Source of the DNA: an uncultured Muribaculaceae bacterium | GTDB taxonomy: Bacteria > Bacteroidota > Bacteroidia > Bacteroidales > Muribaculaceae | Assembly: GCA_905233845.1 (NCBI GenBank) | Contig: CAJOFH010000001.1 | Location: 1-64,000 of the forward strand | DNA length: 64,000 bases | Direction of reading: 5' to 3' | In this document: positions 1 to 9,081 of the stretch, in pieces | How positions within the stretch are numbered: the stretch's first letter is position 1 | Layout: each line of letters opens with the position of its first letter | Translations under genes and position numbers: made by a program | Notes under the pieces: model-generated | What the model was told of the DNA's origin: nothing | Databases searched by the model: none | Seen by the model: the letters and a program-made list of their open reading frames with translations, nothing else

Positions 1-135
1 TCAACTACAAAGTTACAAAATATCTCGCTATTTTCCAAATATTAGCCCCACTATTTTTGATAAAAACAACATATTTCCTTATCCCGAACTCGGGTAATTT
101 TTAAATCTGATTCAAAAGAGCAAGAAGCGTCACAA

Positions 136-396
136 GTGCCACAAGAATCAGAAGAGCCTGCTGAATTAAAAGTGCCGCCAATACCACAAGAATCAAAGGA
201 GCCATCTATGCCACAAGATAAAAGTAAGGTTGATATAAGTGGTGTGGTTTTAATTATTGGTATTGTAGTTACTGTGATATTAGTAATAATACTGTTAAAT
301 TGGTTGCTATCGGATTACTGGCCAATAATTGACGGCTTGTGGTTCTTTATTGGCGTGGCCGTTGTGATTTATTTTGCACTCAAGCTATTAGGATAA
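136..396 (+). CDS. small two-helix membrane protein of unknown function
   Basis: I do not recognise this protein. It has 86 residues from the GTG at 136, or 62 from the in-frame ATG at 208. The first 33 residues are acidic and rich in Pro, Glu and Gln, with a short imperfect repeat (PQES.EP, PQES.EP, PQD). Two hydrophobic segments follow (about residues 35-58 and 64-85), so it is probably an inner-membrane protein. The frame is open back to the stop at 61-63 with no ATG, so an N-terminal part, such as a zinc ribbon, may have been lost, or translation may start at 208. No promoter motif was found upstream. Confidence 0.5.
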   Translation: MPQESEEPAELKVPPIPQESKEPSMPQDKSKVDISGVVLIIGIVVTVILVIILLNWLLSDYWPIIDGLWFFIGVAVVIYFALKLLG

Positions 397-448
397 ATTA
401 AGGTGTGCCCATTGCGAGCACACCGTAAAAATATAGAGGATTGTTTTA

Positions 449-1603
449 TTATCCGAGGAAGCCGAGCAGCACACCAGCGGCAACTGCCGAGCCGATAACA
501 CCAGCAACGTTTGGACCCATGGCATGCATGAGAAGGTAGTTGCTTGGGTCGGCCTTGAGACCCTGGTCGTTACTGATGCGTGCAGCCATAGGTACGGCAC
601 TTACACCGGCGTTACCAATAAGTGGATTCAACTTCTTGTGCTTAGGCAGGATGAGATTGAAGATTTTCACAAAGAGGACACCCGAGGTTGTGGCGATGAT
701 GAACGCCATGAAACCAAGCAAGAAGATCTTGATTGTGTCGGCTGTGAGGAACTCTGATGCCTGAGTTGATGCACCCACGCACATACCCAAAACGATTGTC
801 ACCATGTCGGTCATTGCGTTGCTTGCAGTCTTGGCAAGACGGGTGGTTACACCACTCTCACGAAGGAGGTTGCCGAAGAACAACATACCTAGCAGTGGAA
901 GACCACTGGGCACGAAGAAGCAGGTGAGGATGAGACCCACGATTGGGAATATAATCTTCTCGGTCTGCGACACTTTGCGAGCAGGTTTCATGCGCATGAG
1001 GCGCTCTTTCTTGGTAGTGAGCAGTCGCATGATGGGCGGCTGAATCACTGGCACAAGCGCCATGTAGCTATAGGCCGAAACAGCGATTGCTCCCATCAAG
1101 TTTGGCGCAAGTTTCGACGACAGGAAGATAGCAGTAGGACCGTCGGCACCACCAATGATGGCAATAGCACCAGCCTGGTCTGGCATGAAGCCCATAGCCA
1201 AAGCTACCATATAGGCGCCAAAGATACCGAATTGCGCAGCAGCACCCACAAGCATGAGCTTGGGGTTAGCAAGCAATGCCGAGAAGTCGGTCATCGCACC
1301 AATTCCCAAGAAGATGAGCGGTGGATACCAACCTTGTCGAACACCCTGATAGAGGATGTTGAGCACAGACCCTTCCTCGTAGATGCCAATCTCGTTACCT
1401 GGCTGGAAGGGGATGTTGCCTATGAGAATACCAAATCCAATAGGCACCAGCAACATAGGCTCAAAATCATGCTTGATAGCGAGGTAAATGAAAAGCAGAC
1501 CCACACAGAGCATGATCAAGCTCTCGGGCGACAACGTAACGTTGTAGAAGCCCGTGAATTCCCAAAATTGCTTCAGGTTTTCAGCAAGAGATAACAGTAC
1601 CAT
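449..1603 (-). CDS. oadB: sodium-pumping decarboxylase beta subunit (OadB/MmdB family)
   Basis: This is the integral membrane subunit of the Na+-translocating methylmalonyl-CoA (or oxaloacetate) decarboxylase. It releases CO2 from carboxybiotin and couples this to Na+ export. The 384 residues match the family length. Many hydrophobic helices are visible, with the family signature GGADGPTAIF near residues 150-160 and a second conserved block near residues 330-360 (NAGVSAVPMAARIS, then HAMGPNVAG). It is the last gene of a five-gene minus-strand run and starts 4 bp after the biotin carrier. Its neighbours make methylmalonyl-CoA the likely substrate; oxaloacetate cannot be excluded from sequence alone. 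Confidence 0.95.
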   Translation of the reverse strand: MVLLSLAENLKQFWEFTGFYNVTLSPESLIMLCVGLLFIYLAIKHDFEPMLLVPIGFGILIGNIPFQPGNEIGIYEEGSVLNILYQGVRQGWYPPLIFLGIGAMTDFSALLANPKLMLVGAAAQFGIFGAYMVALAMGFMPDQAGAIAIIGGADGPTAIFLSSKLAPNLMGAIAVSAYSYMALVPVIQPPIMRLLTTKKERLMRMKPARKVSQTEKIIFPIVGLILTCFFVPSGLPLLGMLFFGNLLRESGVTTRLAKTASNAMTDMVTIVLGMCVGASTQASEFLTADTIKIFLLGFMAFIIATTSGVLFVKIFNLILPKHKKLNPLIGNAGVSAVPMAARISNDQGLKADPSNYLLMHAMGPNVAGVIGSAVAAGVLLGFLG

Positions 1604-1607
1604 AATC

Positions 1608-2045
1608 TTAAGCGATAATCATAATGGTAGTACCCTCTTGAACCGACTCCTCGAGAGCAACGTTAATAGACTTAACCACACCGTCCTTGCCTGCATGAAT
1701 CTCGTTGCCCATCTTCATGGCTTCGAGGATGCAAACCACGTCGCTGGCCTTCACTTGCTGGCCCTCCTTAACATGGAACTCCTTGATGACGCCAGGTAGT
1801 GGCGATGCGATAACATGTTCGCCGGCGGCTGCAGCTGCAGGCTTGGCGGCTGCGGGTTTGGCGGTAGCTGCAGGAGCGTCGTTGGCAGGTGCCACTCTCT
1901 TAACTACAGGCTTTATGGCCTTCTCTTCCTCGAGCTCAACGGTGTAAGGCACGCCATTGACCTCGATGTTAGCGATATTGTTCTCAATGTCACCAACATT
2001 TACTTTGTATTCGTGACCATTGATTTTATACTTATATTCTTTCAT
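1608..2045 (-). CDS. biotin carboxyl carrier subunit of the methylmalonyl-CoA decarboxylase
   Basis: This small cytoplasmic protein carries the biotin that shuttles CO2 from the carboxyltransferase to the membrane subunit. It has 145 residues. An N-terminal beta-rich segment (1-50) is joined by a flexible Ala/Pro linker (about 55-75) to a biotinyl domain (78-145). The biotin-accepting lysine is K111 in EAMKMGNEI, the classical biotinylation motif. The Ala/Pro hinge is typical of biotin carriers of decarboxylase pumps. It lies between the OadG-like gene and oadB in the same operon. Confidence 0.95.
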   Translation of the reverse strand: MKEYKYKINGHEYKVNVGDIENNIANIEVNGVPYTVELEEEKAIKPVVKRVAPANDAPAATAKPAAAKPAAAAAGEHVIASPLPGVIKEFHVKEGQQVKASDVVCILEAMKMGNEIHAGKDGVVKSINVALEESVQEGTTIMIIA

Positions 2046-2071
2046 TGATAAAACAAATTAAATGTTAGTGA

Positions 2072-3112
2072 TTAATGATTGTCGTGATGCTCAGGAACGC
2101 GAAGCAGCAGGTTGCCCTTTGAGCCCCAGGCGCTGTGTGCCTCGTGGCTGTGGTCGATAGTTATGACGCCGCTTTCCTCGTCATGAGCTTTGAGGTGCTG
2201 GTAGAGTGCCATGCATATGGCAGCGATGGCTTCGTCATCGTCGCCAGCTTGAGCAGCAACAGGTGCAGGCTCATTGTCACTCTCGGCAGTTTTCTCCTCC
2301 TCTTTCTTTGCCTTGTCCTTAGCGGCAAATACATTACCAAAGATTTTGAACAAGATATAGAGGAGCAGCAGAGCGCTGAACACAACGCCCATCGACATGA
2401 GAGTGAGCATAATGCCGCTGGGGTCGCCGTCCTTGAATTTTTGGATATTCTCATTCACAGGACGAGCGTTGAACTTCGTAGGAGTGATTGCGAGCTCATC
2501 GGTGCTGCCGTCGCGCATCTGCCACTCGGTGGCGTCAAAGCTGCGTGAGTCCTTGTGCAGATTGATAGAATCTTCACTCACGCGAGCAAATGACTGATTG
2601 GAAGGAAGGTCAGCAGGCACGATTACCTCGTCAACGAGGTCGCCGTTCACGTCGTAGAGCGCGATATAGTTGTCCTTTCCAGCCTCGAGTTTGAATGGAA
2701 GGTGGAAAGTGCCAGCAGGGTCGTCATCGTCGGCAAAGAATACCACATGTGAGCGTGGCTTTACCTTGGTGTCGACATCACCACGGGGAATCACATAGAT
2801 TTTATCGCCTTCTCTCTCGCTGAGCTCATTAAGCAGCTGGTTGCGCTTCTTGTTGCTCTTCTGTTCTTCTTCCTTGAAATAGTTCTGGATGAAGTCCTGC
2901 TTGAAAGTGGTGATAAACATCTTCTCGATGGCGTTGGTGCTGTGCGAGGCATTGAAAATCTCAATCCATGCCGAGCGGTGGCCATCGATGTCAACATAGT
3001 TGCTGTCGTTTTGCACCATCACCTCGTTGATGCGCAAGTCGAGACGACCTTGCGCAACGGCAGTCATGGCAGCCACTACAGCAATCAGTGTCAATATTAT
3101 TTTCTTATTCAT
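2072..3112 (-). CDS. OadG-family (gamma/delta) subunit with an added N-terminal extracytoplasmic domain
   Basis: This is the probable small membrane subunit that assembles and anchors the decarboxylase complex. It has 346 residues, against roughly 80-130 for simple OadG/MmdD proteins. A signal peptide (about 1-20) is followed by an extracytoplasmic domain (about 21-215) that starts like a lamin-tail fold (LRINEVMVQN...WIEIFNAS). A single transmembrane helix lies at about 233-255, followed by a charged Lys/Glu-rich cytoplasmic tail. The tail ends in a segment common in Bacteroidetes OadG proteins (AIAAICMALYQHL...HSAWGSKGNLLLR). The OadG assignment rests on the TM-plus-tail part and the operon position. 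The role of the outer domain is unknown. Confidence 0.85.
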   Translation of the reverse strand: MNKKIILTLIAVVAAMTAVAQGRLDLRINEVMVQNDSNYVDIDGHRSAWIEIFNASHSTNAIEKMFITTFKQDFIQNYFKEEEQKSNKKRNQLLNELSEREGDKIYVIPRGDVDTKVKPRSHVVFFADDDDPAGTFHLPFKLEAGKDNYIALYDVNGDLVDEVIVPADLPSNQSFARVSEDSINLHKDSRSFDATEWQMRDGSTDELAITPTKFNARPVNENIQKFKDGDPSGIMLTLMSMGVVFSALLLLYILFKIFGNVFAAKDKAKKEEEKTAESDNEPAPVAAQAGDDDEAIAAICMALYQHLKAHDEESGVITIDHSHEAHSAWGSKGNLLLRVPEHHDNH

Positions 3113-3135
3113 TTCTTGAGTGTGTTGAATAGGAA

Positions 3136-4749
3136 TTACAATGGAATGTTGCCGTGCTTCTTGGCGGGATTGTTATACTTCTTGGTGCGCAGTTGCTCCA
3201 GAGCACGAATCACGCGGAAGCGAGTGTTGCGAGGCTCGATAACATCGTCGATGTAGCCATACTTGGCTGCGTTGAATGGAGTGCAGAATAGGTCGTTGTA
3301 CTCTTGCTCCTTCTCGGCGATATACTTCTTGTTCTCCTCCATGATTTCTTTTGCCTTAGCTTCGTCACCTGCCTCTTGGGCCTCGGCGGCGGCAGTCTTG
3401 GCTGCCTTCATATCCTTAGCATAGAGAATGCCGGCGGCACCAGCAGCACCCATCACAGCAATCTCGGCGCTAGGCCAAGCATAGTTCATGTCGCCACGCA
3501 GCTGCTTGCAGCTCATCACGATGTGGCTACCACCGTAGCTCTTGCGTAGGGTAACAGTAACCTTGGGCACTGTAGCTTCTCCGTAAGCGTAAAGCAGCTT
3601 GGCGCCGTTAAGGATAACGGCATTGTACTCTTGTCCTGTACCTGGCAGGAAGCCTGGCACGTCAACGAGTGTCACCAATGGGATATTGAATGCGTCGCAG
3701 AAACGAACAAAGCGTCCGCCCTTCTTCGAAGCGTTAACGTCGAGTACGCCTGCCATGTGCTGTGGCTGGTTTGCAACTACACCTACGCTTTGGCCGTTGA
3801 AACGAGCGAAGCCCACGATAATGTTCTTGGCGAAGTCGCGATGAACCTCAAGGAACTCACCGTTATCAACGATAGCACCAATCACGTCATACATGTTGTA
3901 GGGATCGTTGGGGCTCTCAGGGATGATGTTGTTGAGGGCGTCCTCAACGCGGTCGATAGGATCGTTGCACTCATAGCGAGGAGCCTCCTCCATATTGTTG
4001 CTTGGCATGTAGCTCAAGAGCTTCTTGATGGTCTCGATAACCTCTTCCTCGGTGTCGCAAGCAAAGTGAGTCACACCACTCTTCTGAGCGTGAACTGTGG
4101 CTCCACCAAGCTGCTCCTGAGTCACGTTCTCACCAAGAACGGTCTTCACAACAGCAGGACCAGTAAGGAACATGAACGAAGTGCCCTTGGCCATGAGGGT
4201 GAAGTCGGTGAGGGCTGGAGAATATACAGCACCACCTGCACAAGGACCAAGGATTGCAGAGATTTGAGGAACTACACCACTGGCGTCGATGTTGCGTTGG
4301 AAAATCTCGGCATATCCAGCCAGCGAGTTGATACCCTCGGGGATGCGTGCGCCGCCCGAGTCGTTAAGACCAACTACGGGAGCACCCTGTTTCATGGCAA
4401 GGTCCATAACCTTGCACATCTTCCATGCCATGGCCTCGCCAAGTGAGCCACCAATCACGGTGAAGTCCTGAGCGAAGACATAAACCAATCGTCCGTCAAC
4501 GGTACCGTAACCAGTTACCACACCGTCACCAAGGAACGATTTTTTTTCCTGACCGAAGTTTGTGCAACGGTGTTGAACAAACATGTCGAGCTCTTCAAAG
4601 CTGCCTGGGTCAAGGAGCATATTGATTCTCTCACGGGCAGTGAATTTGCCCTTCTCATGCTGCTTGGCAATGGCTTTCTCGCCGCCGCCCACACGTGCTT
4701 TGGCACGCATGTCGATGAGTTGTTGAATTTTTTCGAGTTGTTTACTCAT
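3136..4749 (-). CDS. mmdA: acyl-CoA carboxyltransferase subunit (methylmalonyl-CoA decarboxylase alpha / propionyl-CoA carboxylase beta)
   Basis: This cytoplasmic carboxyltransferase moves the carboxyl group of (S)-methylmalonyl-CoA to biotin, giving propionyl-CoA. The 537 residues show the two crotonase-like halves: oxyanion-type Gly-rich stretches such as LNDSGGARIPEG and GPCAGGAVYSPAL in the N half, and VDVPGFLPGTGQEY and SYGGSHIVMS in the C half. The C terminus (NNPAKKHGNIPL) is typical of PccB/MmdA. No biotin carboxylase gene is adjacent, which with OadB and OadG favours decarboxylation with Na+ export over ATP-driven carboxylation. It follows mce by about 27 bp. Confidence 0.95.
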   Translation of the reverse strand: MSKQLEKIQQLIDMRAKARVGGGEKAIAKQHEKGKFTARERINMLLDPGSFEELDMFVQHRCTNFGQEKKSFLGDGVVTGYGTVDGRLVYVFAQDFTVIGGSLGEAMAWKMCKVMDLAMKQGAPVVGLNDSGGARIPEGINSLAGYAEIFQRNIDASGVVPQISAILGPCAGGAVYSPALTDFTLMAKGTSFMFLTGPAVVKTVLGENVTQEQLGGATVHAQKSGVTHFACDTEEEVIETIKKLLSYMPSNNMEEAPRYECNDPIDRVEDALNNIIPESPNDPYNMYDVIGAIVDNGEFLEVHRDFAKNIIVGFARFNGQSVGVVANQPQHMAGVLDVNASKKGGRFVRFCDAFNIPLVTLVDVPGFLPGTGQEYNAVILNGAKLLYAYGEATVPKVTVTLRKSYGGSHIVMSCKQLRGDMNYAWPSAEIAVMGAAGAAGILYAKDMKAAKTAAAEAQEAGDEAKAKEIMEENKKYIAEKEQEYNDLFCTPFNAAKYGYIDDVIEPRNTRFRVIRALEQLRTKKYNNPAKKHGNIPL

Positions 4750-4776
4750 TTTTATTTGAATTGTATTGAGGTTTTC

Positions 4777-5196
4777 TTATTTGTTGGGGTCTTCGCAAAG
4801 CTCAACGAGAGCGCCAGCCGATGTCTTAGGATGAACGAAAGCGATGTTCAGGCCCTCAGCGCCCTTGCGGGGGGCCTTGTCGAGAACTCGGCCTTCCTTG
4901 TCCTGAATCTCCTGAAGTGCGTTTGCAACGCCGTCCTGCACGCAGAAAGCAATGTGCTGGATGCCGCCACGACCGCCGTTCTTCTCGATGAATTTGGCGA
5001 TAGCACTGTCAGGGCTGGTGGCCTCGAGAAGCTCAATCTTGGTCTGACCAACTTTGAAGAAAGCTGTTCTTACGTGCTGATCCTCTACTTCTTCGATAGC
5101 GAAGCATTTGAAACCGAGAAATTTCTCATAGAAGGGTATAGCCTCGTCAAGGCTTGTGACTGCTATACCAACATGTTCGATGTGTGAAATGTCCAT
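4777..5196 (-). CDS. mce: methylmalonyl-CoA epimerase
   Basis: Interconverts (R)- and (S)-methylmalonyl-CoA, linking the mutase to the decarboxylase. The 139 residues form two vicinal-oxygen-chelate modules. Probable metal-binding positions are H8 (HIEHVG), E55 or the nearby Gln, H81 (GGIQHIAF) and E132 (LVELCE); the exact assignment is by family analogy. It is the first gene of the operon, and a -7 motif lies upstream at 5258-5265. The mutase genes mutA/mutB lie 42 kb away rather than in this operon. Confidence 0.95.
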   Translation of the reverse strand: MDISHIEHVGIAVTSLDEAIPFYEKFLGFKCFAIEEVEDQHVRTAFFKVGQTKIELLEATSPDSAIAKFIEKNGGRGGIQHIAFCVQDGVANALQEIQDKEGRVLDKAPRKGAEGLNIAFVHPKTSAGALVELCEDPNK

Positions 5197-5257
5197 AATT
5201 AATTGTTAGTAAAATGTTTATATTATAAGTTAATTATATTATTCGTAAAAAGACGTG

Positions 5258-5265
5258 CAAAATTA
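5258..5265 (-). promoter_or_regulatory. putative -7 element of the mce operon promoter
   Basis: On the minus strand the bases read TAATTTTG, matching the Bacteroidetes sigma-A -7 consensus TAnnTTTG. No clear TTTG lies 19-21 bp upstream. Transcription would start near 5252, giving a leader of about 55 nt before the mce ATG. Confidence 0.5.
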
Positions 5266-5345
5266 CAAATTTTTTATTTAATTAAGGTGTAATTATGTGA
5301 TAATCTTTGTGAAAATTAAAAATGAAATACTCATTATAATTTAGC

Positions 5346-5381
5346 AAAAAAAAACGCGTTAAAATCGAAATTTTAACGCGT
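5346..5381 (-). terminator. rho-independent terminator after the secreted protein gene at 5403-6560
   Basis: A perfect 12-bp stem (5354-5365 with 5370-5381) closes a CGAA loop and is followed, in the minus direction, by a run of T complementary to A at 5346-5353. Confidence 0.85.
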
Positions 5382-5402
5382 GATGTGTTTTGCTAAAATA
5401 GA

Positions 5403-6560
5403 TTAGTAAGCCATAATGTAGTGATAGCCACCTTGAATTATTATCCATTGGTCGGCTATTTCGCGCCAGATGTTGTAGTGCATTCCTTCAAGTGAGCGAT
5501 AACGCACATAAATCTCAAAGCCTGCCTTAGTGTCGGTCATTACCATGATTTCGGGCGAAAATGCTGTCAGCTCATTGATGTCGGGGCCAATGCGTGTCGC
5601 GTTGGGATAATCCTTATCTTGCTCCCACCATGAATGATGTGTTGAAACCACCTGTCCTTTTGCGATGCACACAAATGCCGACAGCACATTCCCATTGTAT
5701 GGTTGGAAAATCACATTGTAGAACGTGCGACCTTTCTCTTGGCAAGTGGCAACCCACTCAATCTTGCGGATTTTGTATACGTTGCCGTAATATTGCTCAA
5801 TTGCTTTGCGGTCTTTAGCGTTAACTTTTGGTTTTGCCTCTCCGGTCAGATATCGTGAGAATTGCAGTGGTGTGTGGTCTTTGAACCACGCTTGAGGCAC
5901 GATGATGGGCACTGCCTGGTCATTTTTGTAGCCTCGGAACATCTTTTTGGTCATGGCGGCATCATCAAGAGCGTAGGTGTAGCATTTGCCTAGGTCGATT
6001 TTGGTACCGTCACTGTCGTAGCTGCCTTCTTTGGCTTTAACAAAATGTATGTTGCCTACGTGTGGCTTGAACACAATGCGATCATATTTTGTTGATTTCA
6101 TGACTGCTTCTTCGCTTGTCACATCGCCAGGCACGGTGAATTGGTTCTTGGCGATGTTGATGTCATAGGCAAACATAGGGTGGTGGCGCAAAGTGATGTC
6201 TTTGCTACTGTCGAATTCGGTGTTAATGTAAAAATCCTCAATACGATTCCAGTAGATTGAGTCTTTGTTTATTGTGTAATTGGGACTGATGATTTGTACC
6301 TTCCCATTAATAACTTTGTAGACCGTTTTCAACATGTTGATATCGGCAACAACTAACTCTTTAATGCCATCATTGTCAAGATCTTTGATGGCATAAAAGT
6401 AAGTTTTCTCGCCACCGTCAACAAGGTCATCGGAACTTGCAAGAATGTCGGCAAAAGCGGCAAAATAAAGTTGCTCTTCTGAAATGGATTTAGCGGAGCG
6501 TTGCGCCATAGCTGGCAACAGAATTACCAGTAGCAATGATAGGAGAATGTAACGTTTCAT
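5403..6560 (-). CDS. secreted protein of unknown function
   Basis: I do not recognise the family. The 385 residues start with a clear signal peptide cut near residue 20 (LLPAMAQ), with no lipobox, so it is probably periplasmic or secreted. Residues 25-120 contain DLDNDGIKELV, a calcium-loop-like D-x-D-x-D-G motif often seen in beta-propeller or FG-GAP-like repeats. The rest is beta-rich with many aromatic residues, and the C terminus carries no evident T9SS sorting domain. It is monocistronic: a -7 match (TATCTTTG, minus strand, 6596-6603) lies upstream and a strong terminator follows. Confidence 0.75.
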   Translation of the reverse strand: MKRYILLSLLLVILLPAMAQRSAKSISEEQLYFAAFADILASSDDLVDGGEKTYFYAIKDLDNDGIKELVVADINMLKTVYKVINGKVQIISPNYTINKDSIYWNRIEDFYINTEFDSSKDITLRHHPMFAYDINIAKNQFTVPGDVTSEEAVMKSTKYDRIVFKPHVGNIHFVKAKEGSYDSDGTKIDLGKCYTYALDDAAMTKKMFRGYKNDQAVPIIVPQAWFKDHTPLQFSRYLTGEAKPKVNAKDRKAIEQYYGNVYKIRKIEWVATCQEKGRTFYNVIFQPYNGNVLSAFVCIAKGQVVSTHHSWWEQDKDYPNATRIGPDINELTAFSPEIMVMTDTKAGFEIYVRYRSLEGMHYNIWREIADQWIIIQGGYHYIMAY

Positions 6561-6689
6561 AAAAGGAAAATTTTAAATGACATTTTTTAGACTTACAAAG
6601 ATAATAATTGTTTAATATATTGACACAATTAAGTTGGAAAAAACACCCAAACATTTCTATTATTTTTTTACTCATTCCTTGTTGCTTGA

Positions 6690-6724
6690 AAAACGTGACA
6701 CTGTGGCAGATTTTGTCACGTTTT
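6690..6724. promoter_or_regulatory. perfect 11-bp inverted repeat upstream of dnaK (candidate activator or repressor site)
   Basis: AAAACGTGACA at 6690-6700 is the exact reverse complement of TGTCACGTTTT at 6714-6724, with a 13-bp spacer. The centre lies about 55 bp upstream of the sigma-54-like -24 element. It is not followed by a T tract and there is no complete gene just upstream to terminate, so a protein-binding operator or enhancer is more likely than a terminator. Confidence 0.6.
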
Positions 6725-6759
6725 ATATATGATGCTCAATTAATGTGTCAGTAAATAGT

Positions 6760-6776
6760 TTGGCACGAAATTTGTA
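6760..6776 (+). promoter_or_regulatory. sigma-54-like (-24/-12) promoter of dnaK
   Basis: The sequence TTGGCACG, AAAT, TTGTA matches the sigma-54 consensus YTGGCACG-N4-TTGCW with one substitution (C to T in the -12 GC). The ten bases between GG (6762-6763) and the -12 GT (6774-6775) are the required spacing. TATAATTG at 6775-6782 weakly resembles a sigma-A -7 box, but it has a mismatch and no TTTG at 19-21 bp upstream. The start site would be near 6787, about 60 nt before the ATG. Confidence 0.5.
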
Positions 6777-6848
6777 TAATTGCGGGGTGGAAAGCCACCA
6801 AGAAGTGGCAATGAAACAGAATTACAAACAAAAAAACAGATATAAATT

Positions 6849-8795
6849 ATGGGAAAAATTATTGGTATTGATTTAGGAACAACTAACTCATGCGTATCGG
6901 TTCTTGAAGGCAAGAACCCCGTTGTGATTCCTAACAGTGAAGGCCGTAACACCACCCCAAGTGTGGTGGCTTTTGTTGACGGCGGCGAACGTAAAGTGGG
7001 CGACCCGGCAAAGCGCCAGGCAATCACTAACCCTACCCGCACAGTTTACTCTATCAAGCGTTTCATGGGCGAGACCTATGACCAGACGTTGAAAGAGACT
7101 GAGCGTGTACCTTACAAGGTGGTTAACAACGGTAGCAATCAGCCTCGTGTGGAGATTGATGGTCGCCAGTACACACCACAAGAAATCTCGGCTATGATTC
7201 TGCAGAAGATGAAGAAGACTGCCGAAGACTATTTAGGAACTACCGTTACCGATGCGGTAATTACCGTTCCTGCTTACTTCAACGACTCACAGCGCAAGGC
7301 AACTAAAGAGGCAGGTGAGATTGCTGGACTTAACGTGCAACGTATCGTGAACGAGCCAACGGCTGCCGCTCTTGCCTATGGTCTCGATAAGGATCAGAAC
7401 GACAAGCGCATTGCAGTGTTTGACTTGGGTGGTGGCACATTTGATATCTCTATCCTGGAGCTTGGTGACGGCGTATTTGAGGTTAAATCGACCAATGGTG
7501 ACACACACTTGGGTGGTGACGACTTCGACCAACGCATCATCAACTGGCTTGCCGAGGAGTTCATGCGCGATGAGGGCATTGACCTGCGTAAAGACCCAAT
7601 GGCTCTCCAACGTCTGAAAGAGGCTGCTGAGAAGGCCAAGATTGAGCTCTCAAGTTCGATGAGCACTGAGATTAACCTGCCTTACATCATGCCAGTGAAC
7701 GGAATTCCCAAGCATTTGGTGAAGACCCTCAGCCGTGCTAAGTTTGAGCAACTGTGCGACGACCTTATCCAGAGCACTATCAAACCTTGTGAGCAGGCGT
7801 TGAAAGATGCAAACCTGACTCCAAGCGACATTAACGAGGTAATCCTCGTGGGTGGTTCTACCCGTATTCCAGCTATCCAGCAGATTGTGGAGCGCTTCTT
7901 TGGCAAGGCTCCTTCGAAGGGTGTTAACCCCGACGAGGTGGTTGCCGTGGGTGCCGCAATTCAAGGTGGCGTGCTCAGTGGTGATGTGAAAGACGTGCTG
8001 TTGCTTGACGTGGTTCCTCTGAGTGTTGGTATTGAGACTCTTGGCGGCGTGATGACTAAGCTCATCGATGCCAACACCACCATTCCAACTCGCAAGAGCC
8101 AAGTGTTCTCGACTGCCAGTGACAATCAGCCAAGCGTGGAAATCCACGTGCTTCAGGGTGAGCGTCCAATGGCTCGCGACTGCAAGACATTGGGTATGTT
8201 CCACCTCGATGGTATAGCTCCCGCACCTCGTGGCATTCCTCAGATTGAGGTGACCTTTGAGGTTGATGCCAACGGCATTATGAATGTGAGCGCTAAAGAC
8301 AAGGCAACAGGCAAGGAGCAGAGCATCCGTATCGAGGCTTCGAGTGGCTTGAGCGATGCTGAGATTCAGCGCATGAAAGACGAGGCAAGCGCCAACGCTG
8401 CAGCCGACGCTAAGGAGAAGGAACGCATCGACAAGATTAACCAAGCCGACGCGATGATCTTCCAAACTGAGAAGAGTCTGAAGGATCTCGGTGACAAACT
8501 TCCTGCCGACAAGAAGAGCCAGATAGAGACTGCCCTCGGCAAACTCAAAGAGGCTCACAAGAACCAGGACATTGACGCTATAGACGTTGCTACCAAGGAG
8601 CTTGAGACCGTCTTCCACGAGGCTTCGCAGCAGATGTACAACCAAGCTGGTGCACAAGGCGGCCCACAGCCAGGCGCTGGCTTCGCCCCAGGTGCTGCAG
8701 GCTTTGGTGGTGGCAACCCAGGTGCCGGTTCTCAAGGCGGAAACAACCAAGGTGGCGACAACACCGCACAAGACATCCCCTACGAGGAAGTATAA
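6849..8795 (+). CDS. dnaK: molecular chaperone DnaK (Hsp70)
   Basis: This ATP-dependent cytoplasmic chaperone folds and disaggregates proteins with DnaJ and GrpE. The 648 residues carry all Hsp70 landmarks: the phosphate-1 loop [10 protein letters not shown] (residues 5-14), the actin-like phosphate-2 motif FDLGGGTFD (near 195), VGGSTRIP (near 338), the interdomain linker [13 protein letters not shown] (near 385), the peptide-binding beta domain, a helical lid, and a Gly/Gln-rich tail ending EEV, where many homologues end EEVK. Neither dnaJ nor grpE is adjacent. The gene is monocistronic, with an unusual sigma-54-like promoter and an upstream palindrome. Confidence 0.99.
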   Translation: MGKIIGIDLGTTNSCVSVLEGKNPVVIPNSEGRNTTPSVVAFVDGGERKVGDPAKRQAITNPTRTVYSIKRFMGETYDQTLKETERVPYKVVNNGSNQPRVEIDGRQYTPQEISAMILQKMKKTAEDYLGTTVTDAVITVPAYFNDSQRKATKEAGEIAGLNVQRIVNEPTAAALAYGLDKDQNDKRIAVFDLGGGTFDISILELGDGVFEVKSTNGDTHLGGDDFDQRIINWLAEEFMRDEGIDLRKDPMALQRLKEAAEKAKIELSSSMSTEINLPYIMPVNGIPKHLVKTLSRAKFEQLCDDLIQSTIKPCEQALKDANLTPSDINEVILVGGSTRIPAIQQIVERFFGKAPSKGVNPDEVVAVGAAIQGGVLSGDVKDVLLLDVVPLSVGIETLGGVMTKLIDANTTIPTRKSQVFSTASDNQPSVEIHVLQGERPMARDCKTLGMFHLDGIAPAPRGIPQIEVTFEVDANGIMNVSAKDKATGKEQSIRIEASSGLSDAEIQRMKDEASANAAADAKEKERIDKINQADAMIFQTEKSLKDLGDKLPADKKSQIETALGKLKEAHKNQDIDAIDVATKELETVFHEASQQMYNQAGAQGGPQPGAGFAPGAAGFGGGNPGAGSQGGNNQGGDNTAQDIPYEEV

Positions 8796-8816
8796 TCAAG
8801 GATTATAAACACAAAC

Positions 8817-8853
8817 GAGCCCCCATGGCATTCATTTGTTGCCATGGGGGCTC
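8817..8853 (+). terminator. terminator hairpin after dnaK
   Basis: A perfect 14-bp GC-rich stem (8817-8830 with 8840-8853) has a 9-nt loop. The following sequence is only moderately T-rich. It lies 22 bp after the dnaK stop. Confidence 0.75.
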
Positions 8854-9027
8854 ATTGCAAATCAATACATTTATTTGCAACACAGCACAATAACAACACA
8901 AAGACATTGACGTAAAAAGTATAGATGAAGAAGTAAAAAAGCACAAAGTGATGCATGTGATTAGTATGATTTAAAATCAATTCTTTAGTTTTTGTAAATA
9001 TTTAGCTAATGATAAATATAAATTGTC

Positions 9028-9035
9028 TAACTTTG
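9028..9035 (+). promoter_or_regulatory. putative -7 element for the beta-propeller lipoprotein gene
   Basis: TAACTTTG fits TAnnTTTG exactly. The upstream TTTA at 9001-9004 is a weak -33 candidate at slightly long spacing. It predicts a start near 9040 and supports translation from the ATG at 9082. The rest of 8856-9027 is AT-rich and I see nothing else in it. Confidence 0.5.
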
Positions 9036-9081
9036 CAGGCGTTTTTTCGAAGTATATAACTTGATTTTAAAAAATGAATAT

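Noticed and set aside
6775-6782. Housekeeping promoter TATAATTG for dnaK
   Set aside because: One mismatch to TAnnTTTG and no TTTG 19-21 bp upstream; the overlapping -24/-12 pattern fits better.
7650-8771. Long minus-strand frame of 373 codons inside dnaK
   Set aside because: A codon-bias shadow of dnaK; the translation is low-complexity Leu/Ser/His-rich and matches no family.
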